NCBI GenBank assembly: GCA_029856105.1
Contig: JAHQWH010000015.1
Span: 164,543 to 228,542 of the forward strand
Direction: 5' to 3'
From: Promethearchaeia archaeon
Lineage (GTDB): Archaea; Asgardarchaeota; Lokiarchaeia; Sigyniarchaeales; SOKP01
DNA: 64,000 nt
Each line of letters starts with the position of its first letter. The first letter of the stretch is position 1. The position numbers and the translations under genes were made by a program. The notes beneath the pieces are model-generated. The model ran no database searches and had not been told where the DNA came from. It saw only the letters and a program-made list of their open reading frames with translations. Positions 17,285 through 26,280 of this stretch are shown here, in pieces.

Positions 17285-17956
17285 ATGAAAATTTCCAAAT
17301 TATCTAGAAGAGAACGTGAAAAATTACAGCGTCGTAACGATATACTCAAAGCTGCTGAAAAAAGATTCTTTAATAAAGGCTATGATGAGGTTTCTATGGA
17401 TGATATCGCGGGAGATTTAGAGCTTTCTAAAACAACGCTCTATTTGTATTTTAAAAATAAACCTTCATTGTATTTTGCCGTAGTAATAAAAGGTATGGTT
17501 ATCCTTAGGAATATATTGAAAAATGCTATAAAAAACGAGGAATCAGGATTAGGAAAAATAATGGGCATAATTCGAGCTTACTTTGATTACATACAAATTC
17601 ATCTAGATTATTATGGCCTTAATCTTTCATCTAGAGCCATTCGTTTTACGAAAATGCTTAAACCTAACGAGGAGGGTGATACAGAAATTGAAAATGCTGA
17701 AGAGTATATCGGATTAACAAAAGAATTACTTGAAATGTTAATTGACGCTGTCAGTTTGGGAATTAAGGATGGTACAATTAGAAAAAACCTGAATCCATTA
17801 CAGACAGTAATTTTCTTGGGTTCTACCATTGATTTTATAGTACAAATATCCCCCGAATATAAATTACTCTTAGAGATGTATAGCATAACTGCTGAGGAAT
17901 ATCTTCAACACTCGATTGATGTGTTATTACGAGGTCTAGCTGGGGAAAAAAAATAA
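17285..17956 (+). CDS. TetR/AcrR-family transcriptional regulator
   Basis: 223 aa. The N-terminal helix-turn-helix is typical: ILKAAEKRFFNKGYDEVSMDDIA, then LELSKTTLYLYFKNKPSLYF (about residues 17-65). The C-terminal all-helical region is a ligand-binding/dimer domain whose effector cannot be read. Three evenly spaced palindromes upstream suggest that it represses its own operon with the flavodoxin gene, which follows after 17 nt. The pairing suggests control of a redox or detoxification function. Confidence 0.9.
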   Translation: MKISKLSRREREKLQRRNDILKAAEKRFFNKGYDEVSMDDIAGDLELSKTTLYLYFKNKPSLYFAVVIKGMVILRNILKNAIKNEESGLGKIMGIIRAYFDYIQIHLDYYGLNLSSRAIRFTKMLKPNEEGDTEIENAEEYIGLTKELLEMLIDAVSLGIKDGTIRKNLNPLQTVIFLGSTIDFIVQISPEYKLLLEMYSITAEEYLQHSIDVLLRGLAGEKK

Positions 17957-17973
17957 TTGGAGGAAGATAAAAA

Positions 17974-18537
17974 ATGGAAAAAAATAAAATATTAATTGCG
18001 TATGGAACTCGTTACGGAGCGACAACTAGTACCGCAGAAGAAATTTCCAAAGTTCTTCAAGGTGAAGGATTTGATGTAAAAGTTGTAAATCTCCAAAAAG
18101 ATAAGGTAAAAGATATCACAAATTTTGAACTTGTTGTTATTGGAAGTGGAATGAAAATGGATATGTGGACGACTAAAGCTAAAGCATTTTTAAAGAAGTT
18201 TAGTGGTGAATTCAAGAAAAGGAAAGTGGCCATTTTCGTGTCATCAGGTGGACGGGCACTCATGGAACATAAAGGAGAACTTGATGAAATTGATAGAATA
18301 ACTAAAAAATACCTTGAAGATAAAGCTTCTAAATATGGTTTGAATCCAATATCAATGACTATGTTTGGAGGTGTTTGGGATTATAATCAGATTTCTAAAA
18401 TTTTTAGAAAATTCTTGGATGCAGAAAAAGAAAATTTTATCGCGGCAGGAATAAAAGAAACAGAGCCAGGAGTCTATGACACTAGAAATTGGGAGAATAT
18501 TCGTGCATGGGCTAAAGAGTTAGCTAGCAAGATTTAA
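17974..18537 (+). CDS. Flavodoxin domain protein (HemG-like)
   Basis: 187 aa flavodoxin-fold protein that should bind FMN: the phosphate loop is YGTRYGATTSTAEEI near the N-terminus, followed by VVIGSGMKMDMWTTKAKAFLKKF and FVSSGGRAL. The arrangement resembles menaquinone-dependent protoporphyrinogen oxidase HemG and related archaeal flavodoxins. A porphyrin role is not supported by any neighbour, so general electron transfer is safer. It has a strong ribosome site (GGAGGAAG) and forms an operon with the TetR gene. Confidence 0.85.
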   Translation: MEKNKILIAYGTRYGATTSTAEEISKVLQGEGFDVKVVNLQKDKVKDITNFELVVIGSGMKMDMWTTKAKAFLKKFSGEFKKRKVAIFVSSGGRALMEHKGELDEIDRITKKYLEDKASKYGLNPISMTMFGGVWDYNQISKIFRKFLDAEKENFIAAGIKETEPGVYDTRNWENIRAWAKELASKI

Positions 18538-18705
18538 AAAATCCCAATTCAACATAATAAAACTTAAGAACTTTTAAATCTCTTTTTGTAAATTTCTTTT
18601 TTAATTTCTTTTAAATAATATTTAATTCTGAAGTCTCATTAAATCATCCATAATTCAAAATTATGTTTTAAATTTAAAAAATAGAACTTAATTGAGTAAA
18701 AATCT

Positions 18706-20886
18706 ATGATTTTAGCAGAAATGAAATATGAGCTTCACGAAGTCCAAAAAGGATACGCTAATAGGACTCTGTTCATTAATCTTTCAAACAATGAGATTAA
18801 AATCAAGCCTGTAACTGATATAATGAAAGAAAAGTTTATCGGTGGGAAAGGATTTGATCTTTGGCTCATGTGGAATGGACTTCCTCAAGATAGAATTGTT
18901 AAATGGGACGATTCCGAAAACGAAATTTGCATTTCTTCTGGACCTTTAGGAGGGAACATCTTTTACCCTGGTTCGGGGAAATCAATTGTTACAACAATAT
19001 CTCCTTTAACGGATATTATCGTGGATTCTAATGTTGGAGGTTATTTCGGTCCGTATTTAAAATTCTCGGGTTTTGATGCAATTGAAATTCAAGGTAAAGC
19101 TCAAAAAGAGGTTCTAATATACATAGATGGTGTTGAGGGTGTTGTTCAAATCAAAGAAGTTGAAAAATCAGAGGGGTTATCTAATTATTCTCATGAATTA
19201 ACTCAGCAACTTACTGAAGTGTACGCACAAGATGACCGTGAAAAACAACGAATCTCGGTCGTAACCACGGGTCCTGCCGCACAACACACGAATTGGGGGT
19301 TGTTAAACTTTTCTTGGTATGTTCCTGGCCGTAAATGGGCCTCAAGCAAACAAGCTGGGCGAGGGGGAATTGGGACCGTTTTTTATGATAAAAAAGTTAA
19401 AGCGTTGGTTTGTCGTACTCCAAAAGTTACAGTTGGTTCTAATCATCCTGCTAATTTAGAAGAAGCTAGAAAAGTAGGGATAGCACATACCCAAGAAATA
19501 ATTAAACTTGACCCAATACAAAACGAAATGCGTAGAGTTGGAACGGGACATCTTCCTGAGATCATGAATGTTACTGACCTTCTACCAACAGAAAATTATC
19601 GCTTCGGAAGACACAAAGAAATTAATGGAAAAGATATCCCGTATAGTAGAGAGATAATGAGAGAGATATATTCTGGAAAAGAAGGCGGGGATGGATGTTG
19701 GATTGGATGTACTGTTAGCTGTTCTCATTATTCAGAAGGCCACGAAGTTTTAACGGGACCATTTAAGGGTCAAAAATTGATTGTTGATGGCCCAGAATAC
19801 GAAACAATAGCCGGATGTGGGTCAAATTGGGGCGTTTGGGACCCAAAATGGGTTTTAGAAGTTAATTTTTACTGCGATACTTACGGCTTAGATACAATTT
19901 CAGTTGGGACAGGTATAGCATTTGTTATGGAGTGTTATGAAGCGGGTATTTTAAATAAGGAAAGGACTGGAGGATTGGAATTAAATTTCGGAGATGTTGA
20001 AGCTGCGGTTGAGTTAATTCACCACATGGCTAAAGGTAAAGGTTTTGGAGTTATAGTTGGAAAAGGTATTAAATATATGAAAAAATATTTTGTTGAAAAC
20101 TTTGGAGCGGACCCACAATTTGTTCAAGATATTGGTATGGAACACAAAGGTTTAGAATTTTCTGAGTATGTAACCAAAGAATCATTAGCGCAACAGGGGG
20201 GATATGGATTAACGAATAAAGGCCCACAACACGACGAGGCTTGGCTTATCTTTGACGATGTAATTAGAAACTCGATTCCAACATTCGAAGACAAAGCTAA
20301 AGCTTTGAGGTATTTCCCATTATGGAGAACTTGGTTTAGTTTATGCGGTTTATGCAAGCTACCGTGGAACGATATCCAACCATTAAGTCAAGCAGATTAC
20401 CCCCTCAAAGATCCTAAAACGGGAGAGTTAGTTCGAGCAAAAATTCCCGATCACGTTGAAAATTACGTTAAATATTATTCAGCAGTTACGGGACATCAAT
20501 CAACATCGAAAGATCTCATAAAGATGTCTGAAAGAGTGTATACATTTCAAAGGATATTTAACATTAGGTTGGGCAAAGGGCTTCGAAAACACGATTCAAA
20601 TCTACCTTATAGAGCAGTGGGACCAGTTACTCCACTTGAATACGAAAGTCGTGTTGAGAGGTACGATACACAGCTTAAAGAGTTAGGGCTTAAATTTAAC
20701 GGTAAATCAACCGAAGAAAAAATTACAATACTACGTAAGCATCGTGAAGAACAGTATACAAAACTTCAAGACGCGGTTTATTTAGAGCGAGGATGGAACA
20801 ATAACGGTTGTCCTACTATAGAGATGGTACGAAAATTGGGAATTGATTTTGACGAAGTAATTGATGTTATCTCTCCTTATCAATAA
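18706..20886 (+). CDS. Aldehyde:ferredoxin oxidoreductase (tungsten enzyme family)
   Basis: 726 aa, larger than the usual roughly 600 aa. The N-terminal domain (FIGGKGFDLWLMW, SSGPLGGNIFYPGSGKS, VGGYFGPYLKFSGFDAIEIQGKA) and the pterin-binding stretch SKQAGRGGIGTVFYD are typical of AOR enzymes, which oxidise aldehydes to acids with a tungstopterin and a 4Fe-4S cluster. Cluster cysteines are in CWIGCTVSC (C-x3-C-x3-C, one residue longer than the common C-x2-C-x3-C) plus GLCKLPW. The extra length lies mostly in the C-terminal part. It is followed after 27 nt by Fe-S/FAD subunits, which may be electron partners. Likely substrates are aldehydes from amino-acid breakdown; this is inference. The ATG at 18721 is an alternative start. 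Confidence 0.9.
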   Translation: MILAEMKYELHEVQKGYANRTLFINLSNNEIKIKPVTDIMKEKFIGGKGFDLWLMWNGLPQDRIVKWDDSENEICISSGPLGGNIFYPGSGKSIVTTISPLTDIIVDSNVGGYFGPYLKFSGFDAIEIQGKAQKEVLIYIDGVEGVVQIKEVEKSEGLSNYSHELTQQLTEVYAQDDREKQRISVVTTGPAAQHTNWGLLNFSWYVPGRKWASSKQAGRGGIGTVFYDKKVKALVCRTPKVTVGSNHPANLEEARKVGIAHTQEIIKLDPIQNEMRRVGTGHLPEIMNVTDLLPTENYRFGRHKEINGKDIPYSREIMREIYSGKEGGDGCWIGCTVSCSHYSEGHEVLTGPFKGQKLIVDGPEYETIAGCGSNWGVWDPKWVLEVNFYCDTYGLDTISVGTGIAFVMECYEAGILNKERTGGLELNFGDVEAAVELIHHMAKGKGFGVIVGKGIKYMKKYFVENFGADPQFVQDIGMEHKGLEFSEYVTKESLAQQGGYGLTNKGPQHDEAWLIFDDVIRNSIPTFEDKAKALRYFPLWRTWFSLCGLCKLPWNDIQPLSQADYPLKDPKTGELVRAKIPDHVENYVKYYSAVTGHQSTSKDLIKMSERVYTFQRIFNIRLGKGLRKHDSNLPYRAVGPVTPLEYESRVERYDTQLKELGLKFNGKSTEEKITILRKHREEQYTKLQDAVYLERGWNNNGCPTIEMVRKLGIDFDEVIDVISPYQ

Positions 20887-20913
20887 TAATAAATATTTTA
20901 AATATGATTCTAA

Positions 20914-22995
20914 ATGGAAAACATAACCAAACATCCCATCCTGGAAATTCCCGAAAGAAAGAGAATAAAATTCAAATTTGACGGGAAAGCATTAAACGGA
21001 TTTGAGGGAATGGTTATATCTTCAGCTTTATTTCTTAATAAAATTAAAATTTTTGGTCATCACATAAAAGATTCTAGTCCTCAGGGAATGTTTTGTGCTA
21101 ATGGACAATGCTCTCAGTGTAATGTAATCGCCGATGGTATTCCAGTAAAAGCTTGTATGACGCTTCTAACAGATGGAATGGAAATAAGAAGTTGTGATGG
21201 TTTACCAGAACTACCTCTTGTGGACAGTGCCGTAGAAGTTGGCGATATAGATATTATTAATACAGAAGTTCTTGTTATTGGTGGGGGTCCAGCTGGATTA
21301 TCGGCTACCAAACTTTTTGGAGAGCGTGGAATAGATGTCTTACTAATTGACGATAAAAATAGACTTGGCGGTAAACTAGTACTTCAAACCCACAAATTTT
21401 TTGGTTCCCAAGAAGTATATGCTGGTAAGCGCGGTATCGATATAGCAGAGATTCTTGGTGAGATTGTAAGTTCGTTGAACTCAATAAAAGTTTGGCTCAA
21501 TAGCACGGTTGTAGCTGTATTTAGCGACAATTTTATTGGTGTTTTGAAGAAAAATGAAGAATATGTGTTAGTTAGGCCGAATTATCTGTTGATTGCAACT
21601 GGAGCAAGAGAGAAAATGTTAGTTTTTCCGGGAAATACTCTTCCAGGAGTGTACGGTGCAGGTGCATTTCAAACTTTAGTTAACCGCGATCTCGTTAAAG
21701 CTGCCGATAAAGTTTTTATAGTTGGCGGTGGAAATGTTGGATTAATTGCGGGATATCACGCTATCCAAGCAGGAATAGATGTTGTTGGTTTGATCGAAGC
21801 TCTATCTCTATGTGGTGGTTATAGAGTTCACGAAGATAAACTTAGAAGGTTAGGAGTTCCCATTTACACCAATCATACAATTATTTCTGCAAACGGCCAA
21901 AGCAAGGTAGAATCGATCACAATTGGTAAATTAGACGATAAATTTAACCTTATTCCCGGAACTGAAAGAACATTTAGTTGCGATACTATCTTAATTGCGG
22001 TAGGGTTAAATCCCGTTAACGAATTTTATAACAAAGCAAAACAATTCAATATGAAAGTTAGGGTTGCTGGAGACGCTCAAGAAATTGCTGAAGCGTCAGC
22101 TGCGATTTTTACAGGAAGAATTGAAGCGCTAAAAATGCTAAAAGAAATGGGAATCGAAATAGAAGAAAATATCGATGAATTGGAAAAATTTGCAAACATT
22201 ATGAAAGCAAAACCTCCAGCTCCCCGTGAAATAAAAATAATTGAAAAAGAAGATGGTATTTTTCCTCTCTTTCATTGCAATCAAGAAATTCCTTGTAACC
22301 CTTGCACATCTGTGTGTCCTCAAGGGCAAATTGAGACCGTGGATAACTTAATCACGCAATTACCATACTTTAAAGGCGAAGAGGACTGTATAGGCTGCGG
22401 AAAGTGCGTAGCTGTATGTCCGGGATTGGCAGTAACGCTAGTTGACTATCGAAAAGACAAGGAATACCCATCAGTTACATTTCCTCTTGAATTAACTTCT
22501 GAAAAAATAAGTGTTGGGCAAAAAGTTATCGTTGTAAGCGATAACCGAGAATTAGGAGAATTTGAAGTTAAACGCTCAAGATTTCTTAAAGAGTTTCCAA
22601 AAACTCTATTAATTACCGTCAAAATTCCTGCAGAATTAGCAAAAATTGCCGTTGCTATCAAACTTCAAAAAACTACGTATGATCAACCCTTAGATATATA
22701 TCAAAAATCCTATACTGACGACGATGTTATAGTTTGTAGGTGTGAACGCGTATCAGTGGGCGAAATTCGAAAATGGATTCGATATGGAATTAAAGATCTC
22801 AACGAATTAAAAGCTTTGACTAAAGTTGGAATGGGAGCTTGCGGCGGGAAGACTTGTACGCCATTAATTAATCGGATTTTTCGCGAAGAAGGCGTTTTAC
22901 CGGAAGAGGTTATTCCTAGCACAAGTAGGCCATTATTTATAGAAGTCCCTATGAGTGCTTTTGCTAGAGCTAAAGTAAAGAAGGGAGGTAAATAA
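20914..22995 (+). CDS. Multidomain FAD/Fe-S oxidoreductase (amino-acid dehydrogenase alpha-like)
   Basis: 693 aa electron-transfer subunit. Domains in order: [2Fe-2S] ferredoxin-like (CANGQCSQCNVIADG...C, about 65-100); FAD/NAD disulfide-reductase fold (LVIGGGPAGLSATKLFGERG at about 120, FIVGGGNVGLIAG at about 270); 4Fe-4S cysteines (CNPCTSVCP and CIGCGKCVAVCP, about 455-505); and a C-terminal BFD-type [2Fe-2S] domain (CRCERVSVGEI...GACGGKTC). This fuses parts that are separate subunits in archaeal dye-linked L-proline dehydrogenase and in HcnA/HcnB or opine oxidase systems. The partner catalytic subunit is the next gene. It would take electrons from the substrate flavin to ferredoxin or the upstream AOR. 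Confidence 0.85.
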   Translation: MENITKHPILEIPERKRIKFKFDGKALNGFEGMVISSALFLNKIKIFGHHIKDSSPQGMFCANGQCSQCNVIADGIPVKACMTLLTDGMEIRSCDGLPELPLVDSAVEVGDIDIINTEVLVIGGGPAGLSATKLFGERGIDVLLIDDKNRLGGKLVLQTHKFFGSQEVYAGKRGIDIAEILGEIVSSLNSIKVWLNSTVVAVFSDNFIGVLKKNEEYVLVRPNYLLIATGAREKMLVFPGNTLPGVYGAGAFQTLVNRDLVKAADKVFIVGGGNVGLIAGYHAIQAGIDVVGLIEALSLCGGYRVHEDKLRRLGVPIYTNHTIISANGQSKVESITIGKLDDKFNLIPGTERTFSCDTILIAVGLNPVNEFYNKAKQFNMKVRVAGDAQEIAEASAAIFTGRIEALKMLKEMGIEIEENIDELEKFANIMKAKPPAPREIKIIEKEDGIFPLFHCNQEIPCNPCTSVCPQGQIETVDNLITQLPYFKGEEDCIGCGKCVAVCPGLAVTLVDYRKDKEYPSVTFPLELTSEKISVGQKVIVVSDNRELGEFEVKRSRFLKEFPKTLLITVKIPAELAKIAVAIKLQKTTYDQPLDIYQKSYTDDDVIVCRCERVSVGEIRKWIRYGIKDLNELKALTKVGMGACGGKTCTPLINRIFREEGVLPEEVIPSTSRPLFIEVPMSAFARAKVKKGGK

Positions 22996-22997
22996 TC
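22983..22997 (+). promoter_or_regulatory. Shine-Dalgarno site indicating a non-canonical start
   Basis: GGGAGGT at 22983-22989 lies 5-6 nt before ATC 22995 and 8-9 nt before CTG 22998. The first canonical codon in frame, GTG 23013, is 24 nt away and would cut the first strand of the FAD-binding fold. Confidence 0.55.
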
Positions 22998-24164
22998 CTG
23001 GTAGAATTCGACGTGGTTATCATAGGGGCAGGAAGTGTTGGAGTTCCAACGGCCTTAGCTACTGCAGAGAATGGACTTAAAACACTCGTTTTAGATTCTC
23101 TTCCTTCCGTTGCCCAAGGGGATAATAAGCACGCTATTGGAGGGATCAGAGCTACACATTCGCTCAAAAGTAAGATATGGTTATGTCAAAGATCTATAGA
23201 AGTTTTTTCTACTTGGAGGGATTTACACGGTGATGACATCTGGTGGGAACAAGGAGGGTACTCCTTTTTAGCTTTTACCGAAGAACACGAAAAAATGCTA
23301 AAAGAGACAGTTCGACAACAAAAAGAATATGGGTTAAATATAAAATATGTAGACAAAGAAAAAATAAAAGAACTTATACCTGGGATTAATAGTGAGAATT
23401 TATTAGGAGGCACATTTAGTCCTGAAGATGGAAATGCTTCTCCGTTATTATCTCTTCATTCATTTTATCGTAAATCTAAAGAATTAGGAGCTGAATATAA
23501 CTTTAATGAAGAAGTTATTGATATTATTACAAAAGATAAAGCAGTTTTAGGAGTTAAAACTAGTAAAGCTGAATATAAAACACAATTTGTAATTAATGCT
23601 GCAGGCGGTCGCGCTAAAGACATTGGAGATATGATTGGTATTGATTTACCCGTCATTCCTGAAAGCCATGAAGCAGGGATCACGGAGCCAGTTAAGAAAT
23701 TCTTCTCTACGATGGTAATTGATATTAACCCTGCCACAGATACAAAGTTTGGAAACTCAAAAAATTACTATTTTTATCAAAACAAAGAAGGAAAAGTTAT
23801 CTTTTGTTTGACTCCTGATCCTAATATTCCCGGCATAGATCGACGCGAAACAAGCTTATACTTACCTCAAATTTCAAAACGTATGGTTAATTTATTACCT
23901 CGATTAAAAAATATAAAAATTAGGAGAACATGGCGCGGTTTGTACCCTATGTCACCAGATGGCAATCCAATTATCGGCAAAGTTAACGATATTGAAGGAT
24001 ATATTAATGCTGTTGGATTATGTGGACAGGGATTTATGCTGGGGCCAGGCCTTGGCGAACTATTAAGTCGCTTACTAATAGATAAATTAAATCAAAAGGA
24101 TAAAGAAATTTTAACCGAACTTGCATACGGACGAGATTTTTTTGAAGTAGAAGATTTAAAGTAA
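22995..24164 (+). CDS. FAD-dependent amino-acid dehydrogenase, DadA/SoxB-like beta subunit
   Basis: Catalytic FAD subunit of the DAO family, which oxidises secondary or alpha-amino groups (D-amino acids, glycine, sarcosine, L-proline). The dinucleotide motif VVIIGAGSVGVPTALATAENG is at the N-terminus. HAIGGIRATHS and the C-terminal WRGLYPMSPDGNPIIG ... GLCGQGFMLGPGLGE are family hallmarks. The track starts at GTG 23013, but residues EFD before VVIIGAG belong to the fold and the ribosome site lies further upstream, so ATC 22995 or CTG 22998 is proposed. It overlaps the previous stop by 1 nt, so the two subunits form a complex. Proline would fit the nearby ornithine genes; the substrate is not proven. 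Confidence 0.87.
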   Translation: MLVEFDVVIIGAGSVGVPTALATAENGLKTLVLDSLPSVAQGDNKHAIGGIRATHSLKSKIWLCQRSIEVFSTWRDLHGDDIWWEQGGYSFLAFTEEHEKMLKETVRQQKEYGLNIKYVDKEKIKELIPGINSENLLGGTFSPEDGNASPLLSLHSFYRKSKELGAEYNFNEEVIDIITKDKAVLGVKTSKAEYKTQFVINAAGGRAKDIGDMIGIDLPVIPESHEAGITEPVKKFFSTMVIDINPATDTKFGNSKNYYFYQNKEGKVIFCLTPDPNIPGIDRRETSLYLPQISKRMVNLLPRLKNIKIRRTWRGLYPMSPDGNPIIGKVNDIEGYINAVGLCGQGFMLGPGLGELLSRLLIDKLNQKDKEILTELAYGRDFFEVEDLK

Positions 24165-24257
24165 ACATTATGATAAATAATCCTATAAATCAAGTTAAAC
24201 TAATAAATTTGATAAATAAATAAACAATAAAATTATAAAGTAAAAGTGGTATTAAAA

Positions 24258-25190
24258 ATGGTCCGACATTTAACCAAAATTTCTGACTTTTCTAAAGCAG
24301 AATGTGAGAATGTAATTAATAAAGCAATAGAAATTAAGAAGAATCCAGACAAATTTGACACTGCCTTAAAAGGAGAGACGCTTTTAATGGTATTTGAAAA
24401 ACCATCGCTAAGAACTAGAATCTCTTTTGAAGTAGGAATGCAACAGTTAGGTGGTCATGCGATTTTTTATTCAATAAAGGAATCTCCTCTTGGCAAGAAA
24501 GAAAATATTCACGACACAGCAAAAACTGCCTCGAGATTCGTTCATTTAATAGCAGCAAGAGTGTTTAAAAGACATGATATTTGGGATTTAGCCCAATATG
24601 CAGATGTCCCAGTAATTAATATGCTTGACGATTTCGCGCATCCGTGTCAAATGATTGGGGATTTTTTAACTATAAAAGAAAAGAAAGAAAGATTGGAAGA
24701 TTTAAAAATAGCCTACTTTGGAGATGCGTATAACAATGTTACCTACGATTTAATGCGAATAGCCGCTATGTTTGGTCTAAAGTTAGATGTTGCTTGTCCA
24801 GAGGGAACAGCTTATACGCCTGAACAAATTGTTCTTGAAGAGGTGGCTCAAATTTCAAAAAAAACTGGAGCAAAAGTGAATGTAGTTCATAATGCTTTCG
24901 ATGCTGCAAAAGATTCTGACATAATTTATACCGATTCTTGGATGTCTTACGGTATTCCAGTTGAAGAAGAGGATGACCGAAGGAAGATTTTCATGCCATA
25001 TCAAGTATCTCTAAAAATAATGAAAGCCGCGAAACCAGACGCAATTTTTATGAATTGTTTACCGGCAAAACGAGGTTACGAACAAACCGCTGAAGTTATT
25101 GATGGTTCTCAATCAATTGTATTTGATCAAGCAGAAAATAGATTACATGGTCAAAAAGCAATTATGCTCTTTTTACGAGAAAAATTTTAA
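24258..25190 (+). CDS. argF: Ornithine-type carbamoyltransferase
   Basis: Transfers carbamoyl between carbamoyl phosphate and an amine, typically ornithine/citrulline. The carbamoyl-phosphate site EKPSLRTRISFE (usually STRTR) and DDFAHPCQ are present. The second-substrate region is atypical: DSWMSYG instead of SMG, and MNCLP instead of HCLP. Putrescine or another amine is therefore possible. The start is taken at ATG 24258 (MVRHLTKISDF); the track adds four residues from GTG 24246. Carbamate kinase follows after 64 nt, which suggests catabolic use (citrulline to ornithine and carbamoyl phosphate, then ATP). Confidence 0.82.
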   Translation: MVRHLTKISDFSKAECENVINKAIEIKKNPDKFDTALKGETLLMVFEKPSLRTRISFEVGMQQLGGHAIFYSIKESPLGKKENIHDTAKTASRFVHLIAARVFKRHDIWDLAQYADVPVINMLDDFAHPCQMIGDFLTIKEKKERLEDLKIAYFGDAYNNVTYDLMRIAAMFGLKLDVACPEGTAYTPEQIVLEEVAQISKKTGAKVNVVHNAFDAAKDSDIIYTDSWMSYGIPVEEEDDRRKIFMPYQVSLKIMKAAKPDAIFMNCLPAKRGYEQTAEVIDGSQSIVFDQAENRLHGQKAIMLFLREKF

Positions 25191-25254
25191 ATAGTAAGTT
25201 AGATATTATTATTTTTTCAATTTTGGTAATTATCTAACTACTAGAGGTTTTTTT

Positions 25255-26169
25255 TTGAAAACATTAATCGTTGCGCTTGGAGGAAATGCCCTCATTAAAC
25301 CTGGGGAAAGAGGAACCCCCGAACAAATGATTAATAATCTACAATCCCCTATTAAACAAATTGCAGAATTATCTGAAGAGTATAATATTATTATTACCCA
25401 TGGCAATGGCCCTCAAGTAGGTGCGCTACTCCTTCAACAAGAAGCTACCGATGAGATTACAAGAATGCCTTTACAAATTTTAGTAGCCGAAACTCAAGGA
25501 CAGATTGGATTTTTAATTGAATCGACCCTTGATGAAGAGCTCATGCACCTTGGGATTGACCTTGATAAATATTTTATTACTGTTTTGACTTATGTTGAAG
25601 TTGATCCCAACGATCGAGCGTTTAAACACCCAACTAAACCAATTGGACCTATATATAAAAAAAAGCAACCTGGATATGTGAAGACTTCCAAAGGTTGGAG
25701 GCGGGTAGTTCCATCACCAAAACCATTAAGAATTGTTCAATCACGAGAAATTAAAAAGTTAATCCAAGAGAACTTCATCGTTATATCTTGTGGTGGTGGT
25801 GGAATTCCTGTAATGAAGGAAGGAACTCGCTTTCAAGGTATTGAAGCCGTTATCGATAAAGATCTCGCAAGCGCAAAGTTAGGCGAACAAGTAAACGCAG
25901 ATATTTTAATAATTGCTACAGATGTAGAAAAAGTGGCGTTAAATTACGGCAGAATTGATTATAAGTACCTCGATAGGGTTTCAACAACAGATGCAAAAGA
26001 ATACATGAAGCAAGAACATTTTCCTCCTGGAAGTATGGGTCCTAAAATACAAGCAGTAATAAATTTCTTAGAATCTGGTGGCGAGCAAGCCATTATAACT
26101 TCAATTGAAAAAATTAAAGAAGCTTTAGAGGGTACATCCGGTACCCATTTCTTTATTAAGGATAATTAA
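25255..26169 (+). CDS. arcC: Carbamate kinase
   Basis: Makes ATP from carbamoyl phosphate and ADP, releasing ammonia and CO2. It has the amino-acid kinase fold with VALGGNALIKPGERGTPEQM at the N-terminus, THGNGPQVGALLLQQEA, the PIGPIYKKKQP lid and CGGGGIPV, then IDKDLASAKLGEQVNADILIIATDVEKVALNYG. Length 304 aa is standard. It starts at TTG 25255. The combination with a carbamoyltransferase is the core of the arginine/citrulline fermentation route; no arginine deiminase is in this window. Confidence 0.95.
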   Translation: MKTLIVALGGNALIKPGERGTPEQMINNLQSPIKQIAELSEEYNIIITHGNGPQVGALLLQQEATDEITRMPLQILVAETQGQIGFLIESTLDEELMHLGIDLDKYFITVLTYVEVDPNDRAFKHPTKPIGPIYKKKQPGYVKTSKGWRRVVPSPKPLRIVQSREIKKLIQENFIVISCGGGGIPVMKEGTRFQGIEAVIDKDLASAKLGEQVNADILIIATDVEKVALNYGRIDYKYLDRVSTTDAKEYMKQEHFPPGSMGPKIQAVINFLESGGEQAIITSIEKIKEALEGTSGTHFFIKDN

Positions 26170-26280
26170 TTTATATAAAATAAGCAGATTATACCCGTAA
26201 ATCAAATAATTCTTAATTTCTATATAAAATAAGATTATGTAATAAATATATAATTATAAATAATCTAAAATAGCATATAC

